DNA of 64,000 nucleotides. Origin: Bradyrhizobium lupini. GTDB lineage: Bacteria; Pseudomonadota; Alphaproteobacteria; Rhizobiales; Xanthobacteraceae. Position numbers and translations under genes: made by a program. Below the pieces are notes generated by a model, which saw only the letters and a program-made list of their open reading frames with translations, searched no databases and had not been told where the DNA came from. The stretch lies in assembly GCF_040939785.1 (NCBI RefSeq), contig NZ_CP162553.1, positions 2,294,001-2,358,000 of the forward strand, given 5' to 3'. Shown one piece after another: positions 31,579 to 42,011 of this stretch; the first letter of the stretch is position 1, and every line of letters starts with the position of its first letter.

Positions 31579-31672
31579 CTTGCTTAACTGTTGGCTGGCT
31601 GATCTGAACGGCGCGCGCCAGGCGCGCCGGCAAATTGCGGAGAAGATCGCGATTCCCGGGGGCGTCCGCGCA

Positions 31673-32875
31673 TCACCAGAGCACCGGCAACTCTTCGAAC
31701 CCGCCAGTGATGATCTCCTTGCGCAACTGCAGTTCTTCGGGCGCCACGGCCAGGCGCAGCGCGGGAAAGCGCTGGAAGATCGAACCGAACACCACTTTGA
31801 GTTCCAGCCTGGCCAGCGCCATGCCGAGGCAGTAGTGCGGACCGTAGGAGAACGCTAGGTGCGGATTTTCGTCGCGCCCGATATCGAAGATTTCCGGATC
31901 GTCGAAATGGCGCGGATCGAACGACGTCGCCGGCAGTCCGACCAGCACCTTGCTCTCCGCGGGAATATGCACGCCCGCGATGGTCACGTCGGTCCTCGGA
32001 TAGCGCATGATGCCGTCCCAGCCCACGCCCACCGGGTACATGCGCAGGATTTCCTCCACCGCCGTGTCCACCAGGGATGGATCGCCGACCAGGCGTTCGC
32101 GCTGTTGCGGATGGCGGAACATGGCCAGCAGGCCGAATTCGATCTGCGCGACGGTGCTCTCGTGCCCCGCCACCAGCATGCCCGCGGCCAGGCCGATCGC
32201 CTCTTCCTCGGTCGCCTTGCCCTGGTCGACCGCCGCGAGCAAATCCGTCAGCAGGTTGTCGCCCGGATCCTGGCGCTTGTCCCGCATCTTTCCGCGAATG
32301 TAGGCGCGCAGTTCTTCCCAGGCCAGGCGCGACGCGCTGCGCGGGCCGCTTTCATGCTGGTGCGTCATTACCTCGTCGGAGAGCCCGGCGAAAAACGCGT
32401 GATCCTCGTAGAGCACGCCCATCAACGCGCTGATGACCATGGCCGGAAGCGGAAAGGAGAGGTGGCGCCGCAGGTCGGCGGGCTGGGGCTGGGCCGCCAG
32501 CGTCTCGAACAACTGCGCGGCGATCGCCTCGACCTGCTGCGCGAGCAGCTTCACCCTGCGGTCGCTGAAGGCCGGCGCCACGATCGTGCGTAACCGGGCA
32601 TGCTCGCCCCCCTCGTGCGAGACCAGCCACCCCGGCGAACCGAGAATTACCGAATCCGGGGTGAATGCCGCCGGCGGCATTCCCGCGGGCCGGAACGCCG
32701 CGTCGGACAGCACCGCCTTGGCCTCGTCGTAGCCTGTCACCCACCAGCCTTCGTGCCCGGACGGGAAGCGCACGCGGTGGATCGGACCGTTGGCGCGTAG
32801 CGCCAACATCTTGGGCGAGGGCTCGATGTGATCGACGCGCCACATCGGCAGCGTCGGCAAGGGTTGTTCGGACAT
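31673..32875 (-). CDS. CYP112 cytochrome P450 (C20 oxidase)
   Basis: First gene of the operon, 400 residues. Heme loop [17 protein letters not shown] (Cys near 349), I-helix [16 protein letters not shown] (AGHEST in place of AGxDTT), ExxR in VEEILRMYP. In the characterised operon CYP112 removes C-20 of GA12 to form GA9. The ATG at 32875 ([12 protein letters not shown]) is conserved in position. The 260 bp upstream must contain the operon promoter, which I could not pinpoint. The frame is intact. Confidence 0.94.
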   Translation of the reverse strand: MSEQPLPTLPMWRVDHIEPSPKMLALRANGPIHRVRFPSGHEGWWVTGYDEAKAVLSDAAFRPAGMPPAAFTPDSVILGSPGWLVSHEGGEHARLRTIVAPAFSDRRVKLLAQQVEAIAAQLFETLAAQPQPADLRRHLSFPLPAMVISALMGVLYEDHAFFAGLSDEVMTHQHESGPRSASRLAWEELRAYIRGKMRDKRQDPGDNLLTDLLAAVDQGKATEEEAIGLAAGMLVAGHESTVAQIEFGLLAMFRHPQQRERLVGDPSLVDTAVEEILRMYPVGVGWDGIMRYPRTDVTIAGVHIPAESKVLVGLPATSFDPRHFDDPEIFDIGRDENPHLAFSYGPHYCLGMALARLELKVVFGSIFQRFPALRLAVAPEELQLRKEIITGGFEELPVLW

Positions 32876-33141
32876 GGTGACACTTCAGTCTCTACGCGAT
32901 GGAAGGGCGGAAGGTGACCGGCAGGCGCTGCGGGCTTCACGTGCGCTTGCGTTCACTTCTGTTCGTCGATGATAATCGGCGGGGAAGGCGGCCGGACCCT
33001 AGGGCCTCAAAGTGTCTTTAGCCAACTACCGAATCTTGTAGTGGCGTCCTAAACTAAACGCCTGGTGGCGCAAAAAACATGCGGAAAACTCTGTCTCCAC
33101 GCGCTGCAATACGGAAACCTATTTCCGATGCGTATCCGCCT

Positions 33142-33243
33142 ATGTTGGTTGGCTACATGCGCGTGTCGTCGGACTCCGAGCGCCAGAGCACGGACTCGCA
33201 GCGCGATGCGCTGCTCGCCGCCGGCGTTGATCTGGTGACCGGC
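33142..33243 (+). pseudogene. Serine resolvase/invertase N-terminal fragment
   Basis: LVGYMRVSSDSERQSTDSQ, then RDALLAAGVD, is the start of a Tn3-type resolvase with the catalytic Ser in YMRVSS. The homology stops after about 34 codons. The same ORF continues to 33492 with unrelated sequence (KGVLNYSNYVEEAAGLARRH). The stub lies 266 bp from the GA operon start and probably marks a recombination boundary. Confidence 0.75.
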
Positions 33244-33565
33244 CTGGGGTTCGCCACGACGACGAAGATGGCGCATTTCGCGAGACTTGATAGAGGGCCC
33301 GCGATTTTCGATGCAAACGTCAGCAAGGCGATCGTTGATCCTTCGGGCCCTTGGGGAAGCTCGTTTACAAGAACAAGATCCCTTCTCGGCTCAACGAACT
33401 TCCATGCGAAAGGCGTGCTGAACTATAGCAACTACGTCGAGGAAGCAGCGGGGCTTGCACGGCGTCACAACACAACCCTTTCGGGACAATAAGCTCGCAA
33501 AGGAAGCAGGTCCTTCAGCCGTCCTGACGCGCAATGACAGCCGCTGCAAAGAGCCCGGGCTGGCG

Positions 33566-34765
33566 CTATTTCGTCGTAACGCGTACCGGCAGTGAGCTGA
33601 GGGCCCGCAAGCCGCTGCTGTCGCGGTATACCGGCTCGCCCGTTGTCTCGATTGATGCGACGCTCGCCGCCAAGGCCGCCAGAACGGCTTCGCCTTCGAG
33701 CCGCGCGATCATCTGCCCCACGCAGCCGTGGATCCCGGTGCCGAAGCCGATATGCCCTGAAACGCGCCGGGTGATGTCGAACTGGTCGGGCCGTTCCCAC
33801 CGCGTTTCGTCGCGATTTGCCGAACCAATCAGCAGTAATAGTTTCTCGTGCTTACCGATCGGCACCCCTGCGATCTCGGTTTCATGCGGTGTGGTCCGGA
33901 AGACGTAAGGTGCGGCGGAATCATAGCGCAGGCTCTCATCGAATGCCGCGCGCGCCAGCGAAGGATTGGCAGCCAGTACGGCCCACTGCTCCGGATGACG
34001 GGTCAAACTAAAGAGAGCCATGCCTATGGCACTGATTGTCGTATCCAGCCCCGCCGAGAGAAAGGACCGAACGAGCAGAGGCGCTTCGTCCTGGGTGACT
34101 TCGCCGCTATCGGCAGCCTCGTAGACCTGCGCGCCAAAACTGCCGGGAGCCAATGCCTCCCGTTGGCATTTTGCGGCGACCCAGGGCAAGACTTGAGGTG
34201 CCTGGGCCATGAGAGTTCGAAAGTAGTCGTTCTCGGGCCCCATGCCGGCAAAGACCATTGCGCCGTAGGTCAGAAAATTTTCGCGGCCTTCGTTGTCGAT
34301 GCCCAGGGCGTCCGGAAATACGGTCACCGGAAATACTTCGGCAAGATCGCGGACTGCGTCGAACGATCTCTTTTCGATCAATTCATTGACCAGCGCGACA
34401 GCCTTGGCCTTGAAGCCGTTCTCGAGGCCCCGCATCGCACCCGGCGACATGATCCGCGCCAGCACCTTTCGGGTGCGTGTATGTAGCGGCGGGTCAGCTT
34501 CAAGGACAATGCTCGGCGGACGCCACGGCTTCTCCTTGAAATAATTGACGATGCCGGCACCACCGGCATTACTGAAGTTCAGATGGTCCGCAAAGACCGC
34601 CTTGATCTCGGCAAAACGCGGCACGGCGAAGATGCCGTACTTCTCAAGGCGGACGATGGGCGCCTTCGCGCGAAGCGCGGCATAGGCCGGATAGGGGTCG
34701 ATGCGAGTGTCCCAGGCGAACGGATCAAAATCGCTGCAGGCGTACTCCAGTGCCGATGCTGCCAC
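33566..34765 (-). CDS. CYP199A-like cytochrome P450
   Basis: Closely resembles Rhodopseudomonas palustris CYP199A2 as I recall it: FKEKPWRPPSIVLEADPPLHTRTR, SVFPDALGIDNEGRE, DEAPLLVRSFLSAGLDTT, GSANRDETRWERPDQFDITR and heme loop GFGTGIHGCVGQMIARLEGE. CYP199A enzymes oxidise para-substituted benzoates (for example 4-methoxybenzoate demethylation), using a dedicated ferredoxin. The GTG at 34765 preceded by GGGAGG gives 399 residues. The ORF track of conserved sequence starts soon after. It is divergent from a TetR gene with a palindrome between them, which suggests aromatic-inducible control. No ferredoxin gene is adjacent. Confidence 0.85.
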   Translation of the reverse strand: MAASALEYACSDFDPFAWDTRIDPYPAYAALRAKAPIVRLEKYGIFAVPRFAEIKAVFADHLNFSNAGGAGIVNYFKEKPWRPPSIVLEADPPLHTRTRKVLARIMSPGAMRGLENGFKAKAVALVNELIEKRSFDAVRDLAEVFPVTVFPDALGIDNEGRENFLTYGAMVFAGMGPENDYFRTLMAQAPQVLPWVAAKCQREALAPGSFGAQVYEAADSGEVTQDEAPLLVRSFLSAGLDTTISAIGMALFSLTRHPEQWAVLAANPSLARAAFDESLRYDSAAPYVFRTTPHETEIAGVPIGKHEKLLLLIGSANRDETRWERPDQFDITRRVSGHIGFGTGIHGCVGQMIARLEGEAVLAALAASVASIETTGEPVYRDSSGLRALSSLPVRVTTK

Positions 34766-34799
34766 CGCTTCCCTCCCACTGTCGTTTCGTGTAGTTAAT

Positions 34800-34811
34800 T
34801 GACTATAGTCA
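34800..34811. promoter_or_regulatory. Candidate TetR operator palindrome
   Basis: TGACTATAGTCA is a perfect 12-bp palindrome in the 129-bp space between the CYP199A-like and TetR genes. A TATAAT (34814-34819) follows 2 bp to the right and could be the -10 box for the TetR gene. Binding here would block both promoters. Confidence 0.55.
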
Positions 34812-34894
34812 TTTATAATGAGAGTTGGCAAGCCCACGAATCGAAGGGCGTTTTTTTGCCATGTAGCTGCAGGAGACCCCGGGCGGAGATTCGG

Positions 34895-35624
34895 ATGTCG
34901 GTCGAGAGATCAGGAAACCCTAAGGCGATGCGGCGCTTTCAGAAGCGCGCGCGCCAACAAGCTGACAAGCGAGCGTTGCAGGCTCGAGATCCTTGAAACA
35001 GCGCGAAAGCAATTCGCGAGCGGCACACTCGAAACGGTTTCGATCCAGAAGATTGCCGATGCGCTCGGTTACTCGAAGGGCACGGTTCTCAAATACTTTC
35101 CGACCAAGATCCTGCTACTGATGGCAGTGAAGGAGAGGAATCTCGAGGAAATGGCGGATCGGCTCGAACAAGTCCGCGCCCTCCATTCCAGCGGCGAGGC
35201 CCGGCTGCGGCGCGTCATGCAGGCCTATATCGATTATTGGGTCGACAATCCCGATCATTTTCGATCGCTCTATTCGATGGCCGGCACGGTCGAGGACAGG
35301 CGTTTTCCCGACGGGGTTTATTTCGGGCAAACTGAGATCGCGCGAAAGGGATACGGGCTCTTTGTGACCTCGATCGCGGAGTATCTTTCCGAATTGGGCG
35401 TGGAGGCGACGCCAGGGCTGACGGAGCGCCTAGCGACCGCCCTGCTATCGGCGGCGCATGGGGTGATCTCGTTGCCACTGGGAACACCAACGATGAAATG
35501 GCCGGACATTCGCGGCAACGGGCGATTGGTCCTCGGCAGTCTCATCGACGCTTGGTCGGTGAAGATCAAAGCCGCTCGGCGGACAAAGACCTGGCCGAGA
35601 ATTTCCATTGGTGATTTTCTTTAG
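34895..35624 (+). pseudogene. TetR-family regulator, one frameshift near the N-terminus
   Basis: The main frame has the TetR helix-turn-helix: RLEILETARKQFASG, VSIQKIADALGYSKGTVLKYFPTK. An all-helical ligand-binding domain follows, ending KAARRTKTWPRISIG. The likely start, ATG 34895 (MSVERSGNPKAMRRFQKRAR), lies in another frame. Removing one C at about 34979 joins ADKRAL to RLEILET and gives about 242 residues. Without correction, only a start inside or before the presumed promoter is in frame. Expected role: repressor of itself and the divergent P450. Confidence 0.75.
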
Positions 35625-35869
35625 CTCGGCAGCACCGGCTTGATGGCAGCCGTACGAACACCCCGTAACGCTCGCGCGCCTGGACGCGCCGCTCACGCAG
35701 AAGTTCTTCCAGCTTTCCGCTCTCAATCAACCGCATCACAGCCTCGGAGCAACAAACCAGGCACAGGCGTGCAGGAGGAGCTCAGTTTGAGCGATGTAGG
35801 CCGGCGGGACTGTTACTGTCCCGAGCCTGAAGGCTGGCGCAAGGCATTTGGAGTAGGACGTGATTTAGA

Positions 35870-36075
35870 AGGAGTGGGCCGGCACCAATGAGGCGATCGG
35901 CACAGGACGCTCGGGGAAGAAAAAGCCGTAAACGTCATCCTCTATGATGGCGATATCGAGCTCCTCCGCGAATTCACCGATGCGCGGCCGCGGTCAAGAC
36001 TCATCGTGCGAGCCGTGGGGCTCTGCAACGTCGGCAGGCAATAGAGCACTCGCGCTGGGACGCCGGCAGGCTTTT
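35870..36075 (-). pseudogene. MocR/GntR-type PLP regulator remnant
   Basis: Minus-strand translation in two frames gives VPARVLYCLPTLQSPTARTMSL, then RIGEFAEELDIAIIEDDVYG and FFFPERPVPIASLVPAH (quoted in pieces). This is the aminotransferase-fold centre of MocR-family regulators (PTxQNPTG ... IIEDDxYG). The DNA-binding half and the PLP-lysine region are missing. Confidence 0.65.
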
Positions 36076-36229
36076 TCAGCGCCTCAGGTGGTCGCGATCG
36101 GACAGCCGGCCGTCAGCGATGTCCCGCTCCAGAGCACTGACCAGGGCGAGCTAGTGTCAATCGGCGTTCGACTGGGACCCCCTATCGGCATCCAAAAGGG
36201 GCTCTGACGCAATTTTGGTGCAACACGGG

Positions 36230-37771
36230 TCATGTGGCACCGATTAGCCGAGCCTGCAGCAAGTCGAGCTTGGCGCGTCCGTACATTTGGCGCTTGACCA
36301 GTTTGAGCTTGGTGATCTGGCCCTCGGTCTGTCCGTTGGACCAAGACGTTGTGATCGCTGCGCTGACGGCGGCCTTGTCCTGGATGACGCCGTTGGCGAA
36401 AGACATGACGAGGCTTGCGCGTGCCCGTTCCAACCATGGTTCAAGCTCTCCGTGAGCCTTCTTGCGGATCATCGCATGGAAAGCGGCTATGATCTCTCGA
36501 GCTTCCACCAGAAGAGGAACGCCCTGCTCAATCGCCGCAATGGTGACGGTCTCTGACCTTGATAGTGTATCGCGGCCATTGGTCATCAGGCGGGCGATAG
36601 TTCTCGCGGACGGTACGCGCTGCAGGCTCTGAGCATCGGGCATTTCGGCACGCCGACGGCGTGTCGCCCATTCGGCAACGACTCGCACCGAGCCTCTAAA
36701 TCCCTGCGCCTTGAGGCGACGCCAAAGGTCGGCGCCATTACAATGGCCAGCGGCCCACTGAACATCCAGCCATGGCAGGTAGTGCTCGAACGAGCTCTCG
36801 CGCACCCTGAACACATCGGATCGCTGACCTCGCAATACCCTGCGGACGAGACCCCGACTATGTCCAGTGAGCCGTACGACTCTCCTTTATGGAGACGCCC
36901 GTCTCAGCCTGTTTGAGGATTGCCGCGTTGGTGTCCTCACGCCGAAGATAGCCCTCATACTGGATGCGCTCGGCGGCGGTCAGCAAGTCGGGATTTATGG
37001 TGGCGGAGCCGACCGCGATGCGGACCTGGCGCATGGATTTGCGAACCGCATCCAGGAAGGCGTGGCTGGCGTTCTCCATGAGGTGCCAACGGTCGGCGAG
37101 CTGGGTAGCGTGCGGGAGTGCCTTGGCCGCAGCAAGGGCGTAACCGCCGCCCCGGTCGCGCGCGACCACAGCGATCTGTGGCTGCCCCGCGAGCCAGGCC
37201 TGCGCAGTGGCTGGCTCTCTGTCGGGTAAGAGAGTGATCGGTCGTCGCCGCTCGAGGTCGCAGATGATTGTTCGGTACCGCTGATTGCGCCGCCAGGCCC
37301 AGTCGTCGATACCGATCACGCTCGGCGCAGCAATAGGGGGACAGCCCCGCCTTCGAACCACCCGAAGTAACGTATCGTTGCTCACGGGCAGCACGGGCAA
37401 AACTCGCGGCCACCCAAGGCAAGCCCAAGGTGATGGACGACCAGATCGAGCCGGGCCGTTCGCCGCGCCCACGGCGCCAGAGCGCCGTCATCGAAACGCT
37501 CGGTGAAAATACGTCGACCGCACATAACAGTAACGCAGCGGAAGCGGCGCGCCACGATCACCAGGCGAACCGGCCGCCCCGCCAGCGGCAGATCGGTGAG
37601 GCGTCGCTGATATCGGCTATGGATCCGCCCAGAACTGGCTCCGCATCCAGGACAGAGGCTCGTCCCGCTCGTGGGACGGATGGTGATCACGGTCGCGGCG
37701 CCGTCACAGACGGCGCTCTCCACGTTAAACCCGCGAGGGACCAAGGCCGACGGACGTAGGGCTCGCTGCAT
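36230..37771 (-). pseudogene. ISL3-family transposase, two frameshifts
   Basis: Three consecutive frames make one protein. Frame 1 has the N-terminal zinc finger (SLCPGCGASSGRIHSRYQR) and CPCC-like RRFRCVTVMCGRRIF. Frame 2 has SVIGIDDWAWRRNQRYRTI with the first catalytic Asp pair, then VVARDRGGGYALAAAKALP and QLADRWHLMENASH. Frame 3 has WSNGQTEGQITKLKLVKRQMYGRA, the catalytic Glu block. Ends GGCTC (about 36200) and GAGCC (about 37804) may be the terminal repeats, but I found no matching 8-bp target duplication. The element lies directly left of an IS110. Confidence 0.82.
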
Positions 37772-37912
37772 GGTATTGATTCCTTTGTGAAACCAACGCG
37801 AGCCGACGCTTGAACTTCATCAAAAGTGATGGTGTGGAACGGCCCTTCGAACCGGCATCAAAAGTGCCTAACGTGCTCGCGTAGAGAGGCGCCACAAAGG
37901 AAGGACCGTTCC

Positions 37913-38941
37913 ATGGAGAAGATTATCACAGTGGGTTTGGATTTGGCCAAGTCGATCTTTCAAGTTCACGGCATCGCCGAAAACGGGAAAGTCTTGGTTC
38001 GTCGCACATTGCGGCGATCGCAGGTTCTGCCCTTCTTTCGGAGCCTTCCAGCTTGCGTGGTAGGTATGGAGGCCTGTGCGAGTGCCCATCACTGGGCACG
38101 CGAGATAGCGGCGTTGGGCCACTCTGTCCGCATGATGCCGCCAGCCTACGTGAAGCCTTACGTCAAACGAAACAAGACCGACGCGGCGGATGCTGAAGCC
38201 ATTTGTGAGGCGGTCAACCGCCCGACAATGCGGTTCGTGCCCGTGAAGACTGCCGAACAACAAGCAGCCAGCATGATTTTGCGAACGCGAGAGATGCTGA
38301 TGAAGCAGCGCAGCCAGACTGCAAATGCCCTGCGTGCCCATATGGCCGAATTGGGCATTATCGCTGGCACAGGCATGGCAAGCATCGCAAAACTCCTGGT
38401 GCTTCTCCGGGACGAAAAAGACAATAGGATTCCCGGCGCCGCCCGCTTTGCCCTGATCCTATTCGCTGAACAGATTGAGCTGCTTACAACCCGCATAGAG
38501 AAGCTCGACAGAGAGATTTTGGTTGCCGTCAGAAAGGACCCTGATGCAAGGCGTCTGATGAGCATTCCGGGCGGTCCTCTCATCGCCGCTACCGTTCGGA
38601 CATCCGTCGTGGATGCTCGCGATTTTGCGACTGCACGAGATTTTGCGGCTTGGACGGGGCTCACACCGAGGGCACAGTCGAGCGGCGGGAAAGAAAGGCT
38701 CGGCGCGATATCAAAGCGCGGAAATCGGCAACTACGGACGCTCCTGATCGTTGGTGCGACCTCTATCATCAAGCTTGCTAAACGAGGCTTGAAAGTCCCA
38801 CTCTGGATTCGGACCATGCTGCAAAGACGGCCGGTCAAGGTCGTATCGGTCGCGCTCGCTAATAAGATTGCGCGCACGATCTGGGCCTTGCTGGTCAGAG
38901 GCGGCAACTATCAGGCGCCGGCCGCAATGCTGAAATCCTAA
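37913..38941 (+). CDS. IS110-family (IS1111-type) transposase, 342 aa
   Basis: Intact. The DEDD catalytic domain contains VGLDLAKSIFQVHG (D), GMEACASAHHWAR (E) and KRNKTDAADAEAICEA (D..D). The C-terminal part has LMSIPGGPLIAATV and FAAWTGLTPRAQSSGGKERLG (helix-hairpin-helix and catalytic Ser). I chose the ATG at 37913, preceded by AAGGAAGGA, over an upstream ATG at 37826. Such elements encode a bridge RNA from their non-coding end in IS110. I did not identify one here. The frame is intact, in contrast to the adjoining ISL3. Confidence 0.93.
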   Translation: MEKIITVGLDLAKSIFQVHGIAENGKVLVRRTLRRSQVLPFFRSLPACVVGMEACASAHHWAREIAALGHSVRMMPPAYVKPYVKRNKTDAADAEAICEAVNRPTMRFVPVKTAEQQAASMILRTREMLMKQRSQTANALRAHMAELGIIAGTGMASIAKLLVLLRDEKDNRIPGAARFALILFAEQIELLTTRIEKLDREILVAVRKDPDARRLMSIPGGPLIAATVRTSVVDARDFATARDFAAWTGLTPRAQSSGGKERLGAISKRGNRQLRTLLIVGATSIIKLAKRGLKVPLWIRTMLQRRPVKVVSVALANKIARTIWALLVRGGNYQAPAAMLKS

Positions 38942-39129
38942 TCTCAAGAGCTCTCCGGCGGAAGAAGAACGCTGCCGAGGAGGCAAGGTGCAAATCTGGA
39001 TGAACCCCGAATGACGTCATTCCCGGTAGCAATCAGACCGCCTGACTCACTGCGCTTCGAGCGCGAGAAATTGATTGGGCGATTGCTTCCGCGGATATCA
39101 TCGTGGCCAGCGGCCAGGCGCCGCGTTCA

Positions 39130-39610
39130 CAGGCCGAACATATGACCGCACCGTCATCCCTTGTTCAACCAGAGAAAGATCTTGCAGCCCGGGCCGTTCC
39201 ACATATGAGTCAGAGCCCTTATTCCATGCCGAAACACAAGGTAGCTCATGGGCAGCCGACAGTGATGGCGATGCTCGAGTGCTACGAACCTTCGCTCGTC
39301 GCCTGGCGCATTCTTTCGCGCGCAGCCGACGCTTTTATGATTGTCGATGACGAGGACGCCGTCGGGGTTATGAACCGTTTGGCCAATCCCCGGGACGGTG
39401 ATCCGGCTGTCGTTGCAGCCGAAAGTGTGGGGTTGGTCTGGCAGGGTTGCTGAAAGTTGCTGCCGATTCGACCTTGCGCGCTTGATTGGTCTTGAACCGG
39501 ACGCACGGGTCTTCCTCATCAATACCGAGGGCGCGACGGATCCTGGCGCTTACGAACAGCTCGTGGGTCAGTCTCTATCGCAAGTGGTCAGGAGAAGCTT
39601 GGAGGCCTAG
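39130..39610 (+). pseudogene. Diaminopropionate ammonia-lyase C-terminal remnant
   Basis: GQPTVMAMLECYEPSLVAWRIL, SRAADAFMIVDDEDAVGVMNR and DPAVVAAESVGLVW come from one frame. IGLEPDARVFLINTEGATDP and AYEQLVGQ come from the next (quoted in pieces). This is the C-terminal third of a fold-type II PLP enzyme, 2,3-diaminopropionate ammonia-lyase. The PLP-lysine N-terminal part is absent, and at least one frameshift lies near 39450. Confidence 0.7.
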
Positions 39611-40133
39611 ACGCTCATGATCCGCGGCCCGTTCGGTGAACTCGTGACGAGGACGAAAGCCCAAGAGAAGGCCAAGAACTAAGGCATCCAGCGATTGACC
39701 CTATGATTGAAATCCGCCGCAGATTTCTGCTTCCAACGAGGCCCGTACGCACGTTTTCGGCACAAAAGGCATGGCTTTGCCGTCTTGCCGCAAGAACAAG
39801 CGCTATGACTTTGGCGCTTTGCAGTCCAAACGCGTTCGCCTCATCGAATGATACAACAGCTTCATTTTCTTCTTGATTCGGCCCACCGGCTATGAGCCGT
39901 TTCATAATTGCGATACAGCTCTCCGAGTAATCTGTCGATATGCGTGGACTCCTGATCGTTCTCACGGCTTTCGCGATCATGTTGGCGGCACGCGGCCACC
40001 ACCGAAGCGCGTTCATGCCGCGCCCGACGGCGCCCATGCCACCCGTCAATGTGCCCTAACAACACGAGGTCTGTCGGGTACGCGGCTGCCTGCGAGCGAA
40101 CGCAGGGCAGATCGGGCCGGCAACAAGGGACTG
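39611..40133. other. No recognisable gene (523 bp)
   Basis: Overlapping minus-strand ORFs (for example 39615-40049) contain no motif I know. Nothing else supported. Confidence 0.3.
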
Positions 40134-40348
40134 CTAGGCTGATTTCGGCGCATTCTTCAGATAGACGACAGCGCGACGTCCCGCAGAGGTCAGCTCCCCA
40201 CAGTCGTTTTTCCCGCCCGCACCGCTTGGATCAGTTGCTCAGCGACATATCGACGGCTCTCGTGGTCACCGCCATTTGGCAGTCCCGCACAGACCTGATC
40301 CAAGACCAGGCCCATATTCGCTTGAACCTCTCCCGTAAATTCGCTCAC
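40134..40348 (-). pseudogene. Small conserved protein (about 71 aa), one-base deletion
   Basis: The GTG at 40348 has a good ribosome binding site (AAAGGAGAG). It reads SEFTGEVQANMGLVLDQVC, then LPNGGDHESRRYVAEQLIQA. One missing G in a G run (C run 40196-40199 on the plus strand) shifts the frame. Restored, it continues GELTSAGRRAVVYLKNAP to the stop at 40134. Helical, soluble, without known domain. The proteins of this type I recall occur in rhizobial islands, but function is unknown. Confidence 0.55.
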
Positions 40349-40619
40349 GCTCCATCTCTCCTTTCGAGGGATAATGCGATAAGGCTAGTGCCCTCTTTGC
40401 ACTCGGTATAGCGCACACTTGTCGAGCGGTTAAAAGCCTCTCGCGTGCAGAAGTGAATTCATGGTTTGACGCGGCTTGGTATCCTCGCAATTCGCGCGGC
40501 GCCTGCGTTCGAAACGATCGCGCCGCGTTCAGATCGTCTCATTGCGAGGAGGACGGAATCGTCCCGTACGGCTCGGATTTCCGGGCTCTCGCCAACCGCA
40601 TTTCCCTGAGCGAGCCTCA

Positions 40620-40884
40620 CGCGGGCGCTATGGTCCTCACATGGGCGGCCATGGCCCTCTGGTTCGGCGCGGGCGGCCGTTGCGCCGCAGTTCACGCGAG
40701 ACTGTCGAATCAGCCCGCCCCAGGCGACGTCCAATCTGTTGGATCGATTGGCCCTGCACCTTGAGAGGCCGATCTCTTCGCGCTCTACCAATGAGAGCTA
40801 TTGCCCCGAGACAGCCTTTGCCGAAGATCTGAACATCCTGGTGGCATGTCGCCCGCCTTTCGGAATAATCTGCTTCCGCGGTAG
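40620..40884 (-). pseudogene. IS30 transposase N-terminal remnant
   Basis: GQSIQQIGRRLGRADSTVSR, then ELRRNG, is the IS30 helix-turn-helix, diverged from the copy at 2366-3740. It directly joins IS3 sequence on the right, with no element ends between. Confidence 0.7.
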
Positions 40885-41340
40885 GTCGAGGGGGCGATCG
40901 GCAGCATCTTTCAGATCGGCTCAACCCCACGCGCCGCACGATCATCGTCAACGCGATCATGGCTTGGACCAGCGGTCGAGCTCCGCCGTCGCAAAATAAG
41001 CGCTTGCCTTACGCAGGATCTCGTTGGCTGCCGACGCTCGCGGTTCTTCCGGTCCAGAGCCTTGGGCTTCTCGGCCAGCTCGGTCGGAACGCCGGCCCGC
41101 TGCCCACTGTCGATCTCGACCTTCTTGACTCAGTCATGCAAGGTCTGCGCGTGCAGCCAATCTTGGCCGCAATGGAAGTCACCGTCGTCCAGCGCGACCT
41201 GTGCTCGTTGGCCTGATACAGAGCTATACGAACCGCTCGGGCTCGGGCGTCGGGTGAACATTTGCGTCGTCTTTGCTTGTCTTGGCTCCACCTTCTCAAG
41301 ACTTGGAGCCTCCGCCAAACCTGCGGCGGCGGTTCAGATG
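40885..41340 (-). pseudogene. IS3 remnant without the IS256 insertion
   Basis: Diverged copy of the IS3 at 1986-6205, corresponding to its 4310-4650 and 6093-6205: the orfB start, orfA with [16 protein letters not shown], and the right terminal repeat (GGAGCCTCCGCCAAACC at about 41305). Several shifts make it non-coding. It preserves the uninterrupted site of the IS256. Confidence 0.75.
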
Positions 41341-42011
41341 GGCGCTCAATCCTGCAAGCGCTCAAACGCTGACGGCACGATTTGAGTGAGTTGTGCTGTC
41401 AAGATGCTCTGGTCTACTCAGCTTCTGGCGGAGCGATCCGTTTGCAACCACGAGAGCACAAAACGCGGATGCCCGCCGGAAGGCGGCGAACTGTCGCTCG
41501 ATCTTGCTGGAAAAGTGCGCTCTGCCCCGAGACCAGCAGGAATTATCCGGCTCATTTGAATAACAATGCCGAGATTGGCCAGAAAGGGAAGCGGAGCGGC
41601 GATTGCCGATCTCTATTCCTCGCCGCAGAGGTCGTTCATGGGCAGTCATGATCTTGTCTCCAGCAGCTTCCTCGGGCTGACCGCAGCCGGATTTGCGCTA
41701 CTCTGCTCGAGCCTGCTTGTCCTCGTCTTCACATGAAGTGAGCCCCCCTCGTATGGCCCGTCTGGTCAGTCAGTTCATCGACTGGACGGACTGCTTCCTA
41801 CACTTTGAAAGGCTGGCACGGCTCCAGCAGGCCGTGATGAGTATCGTAGCCGCCCGGCCGAAATCCTCGACGCGATAGCGGCCCCTGCCCGCAACCTTCG
41901 AAACAACCGTAAGCCCGTCACGCAACGCCGGTGAACTTACTCCAGAAAGTCGTTGTCCCAACCGCCGGGCCTGAACGGCATGACAGTGTTGAAGGTCGGC
42001 CGCAGCCGAGA
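41341..42011. other. No recognisable gene (671 bp)
   Basis: Only motif-free ORFs such as 41362-41649 (-). Lies downstream of the CYP127-like gene. Confidence 0.3.
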
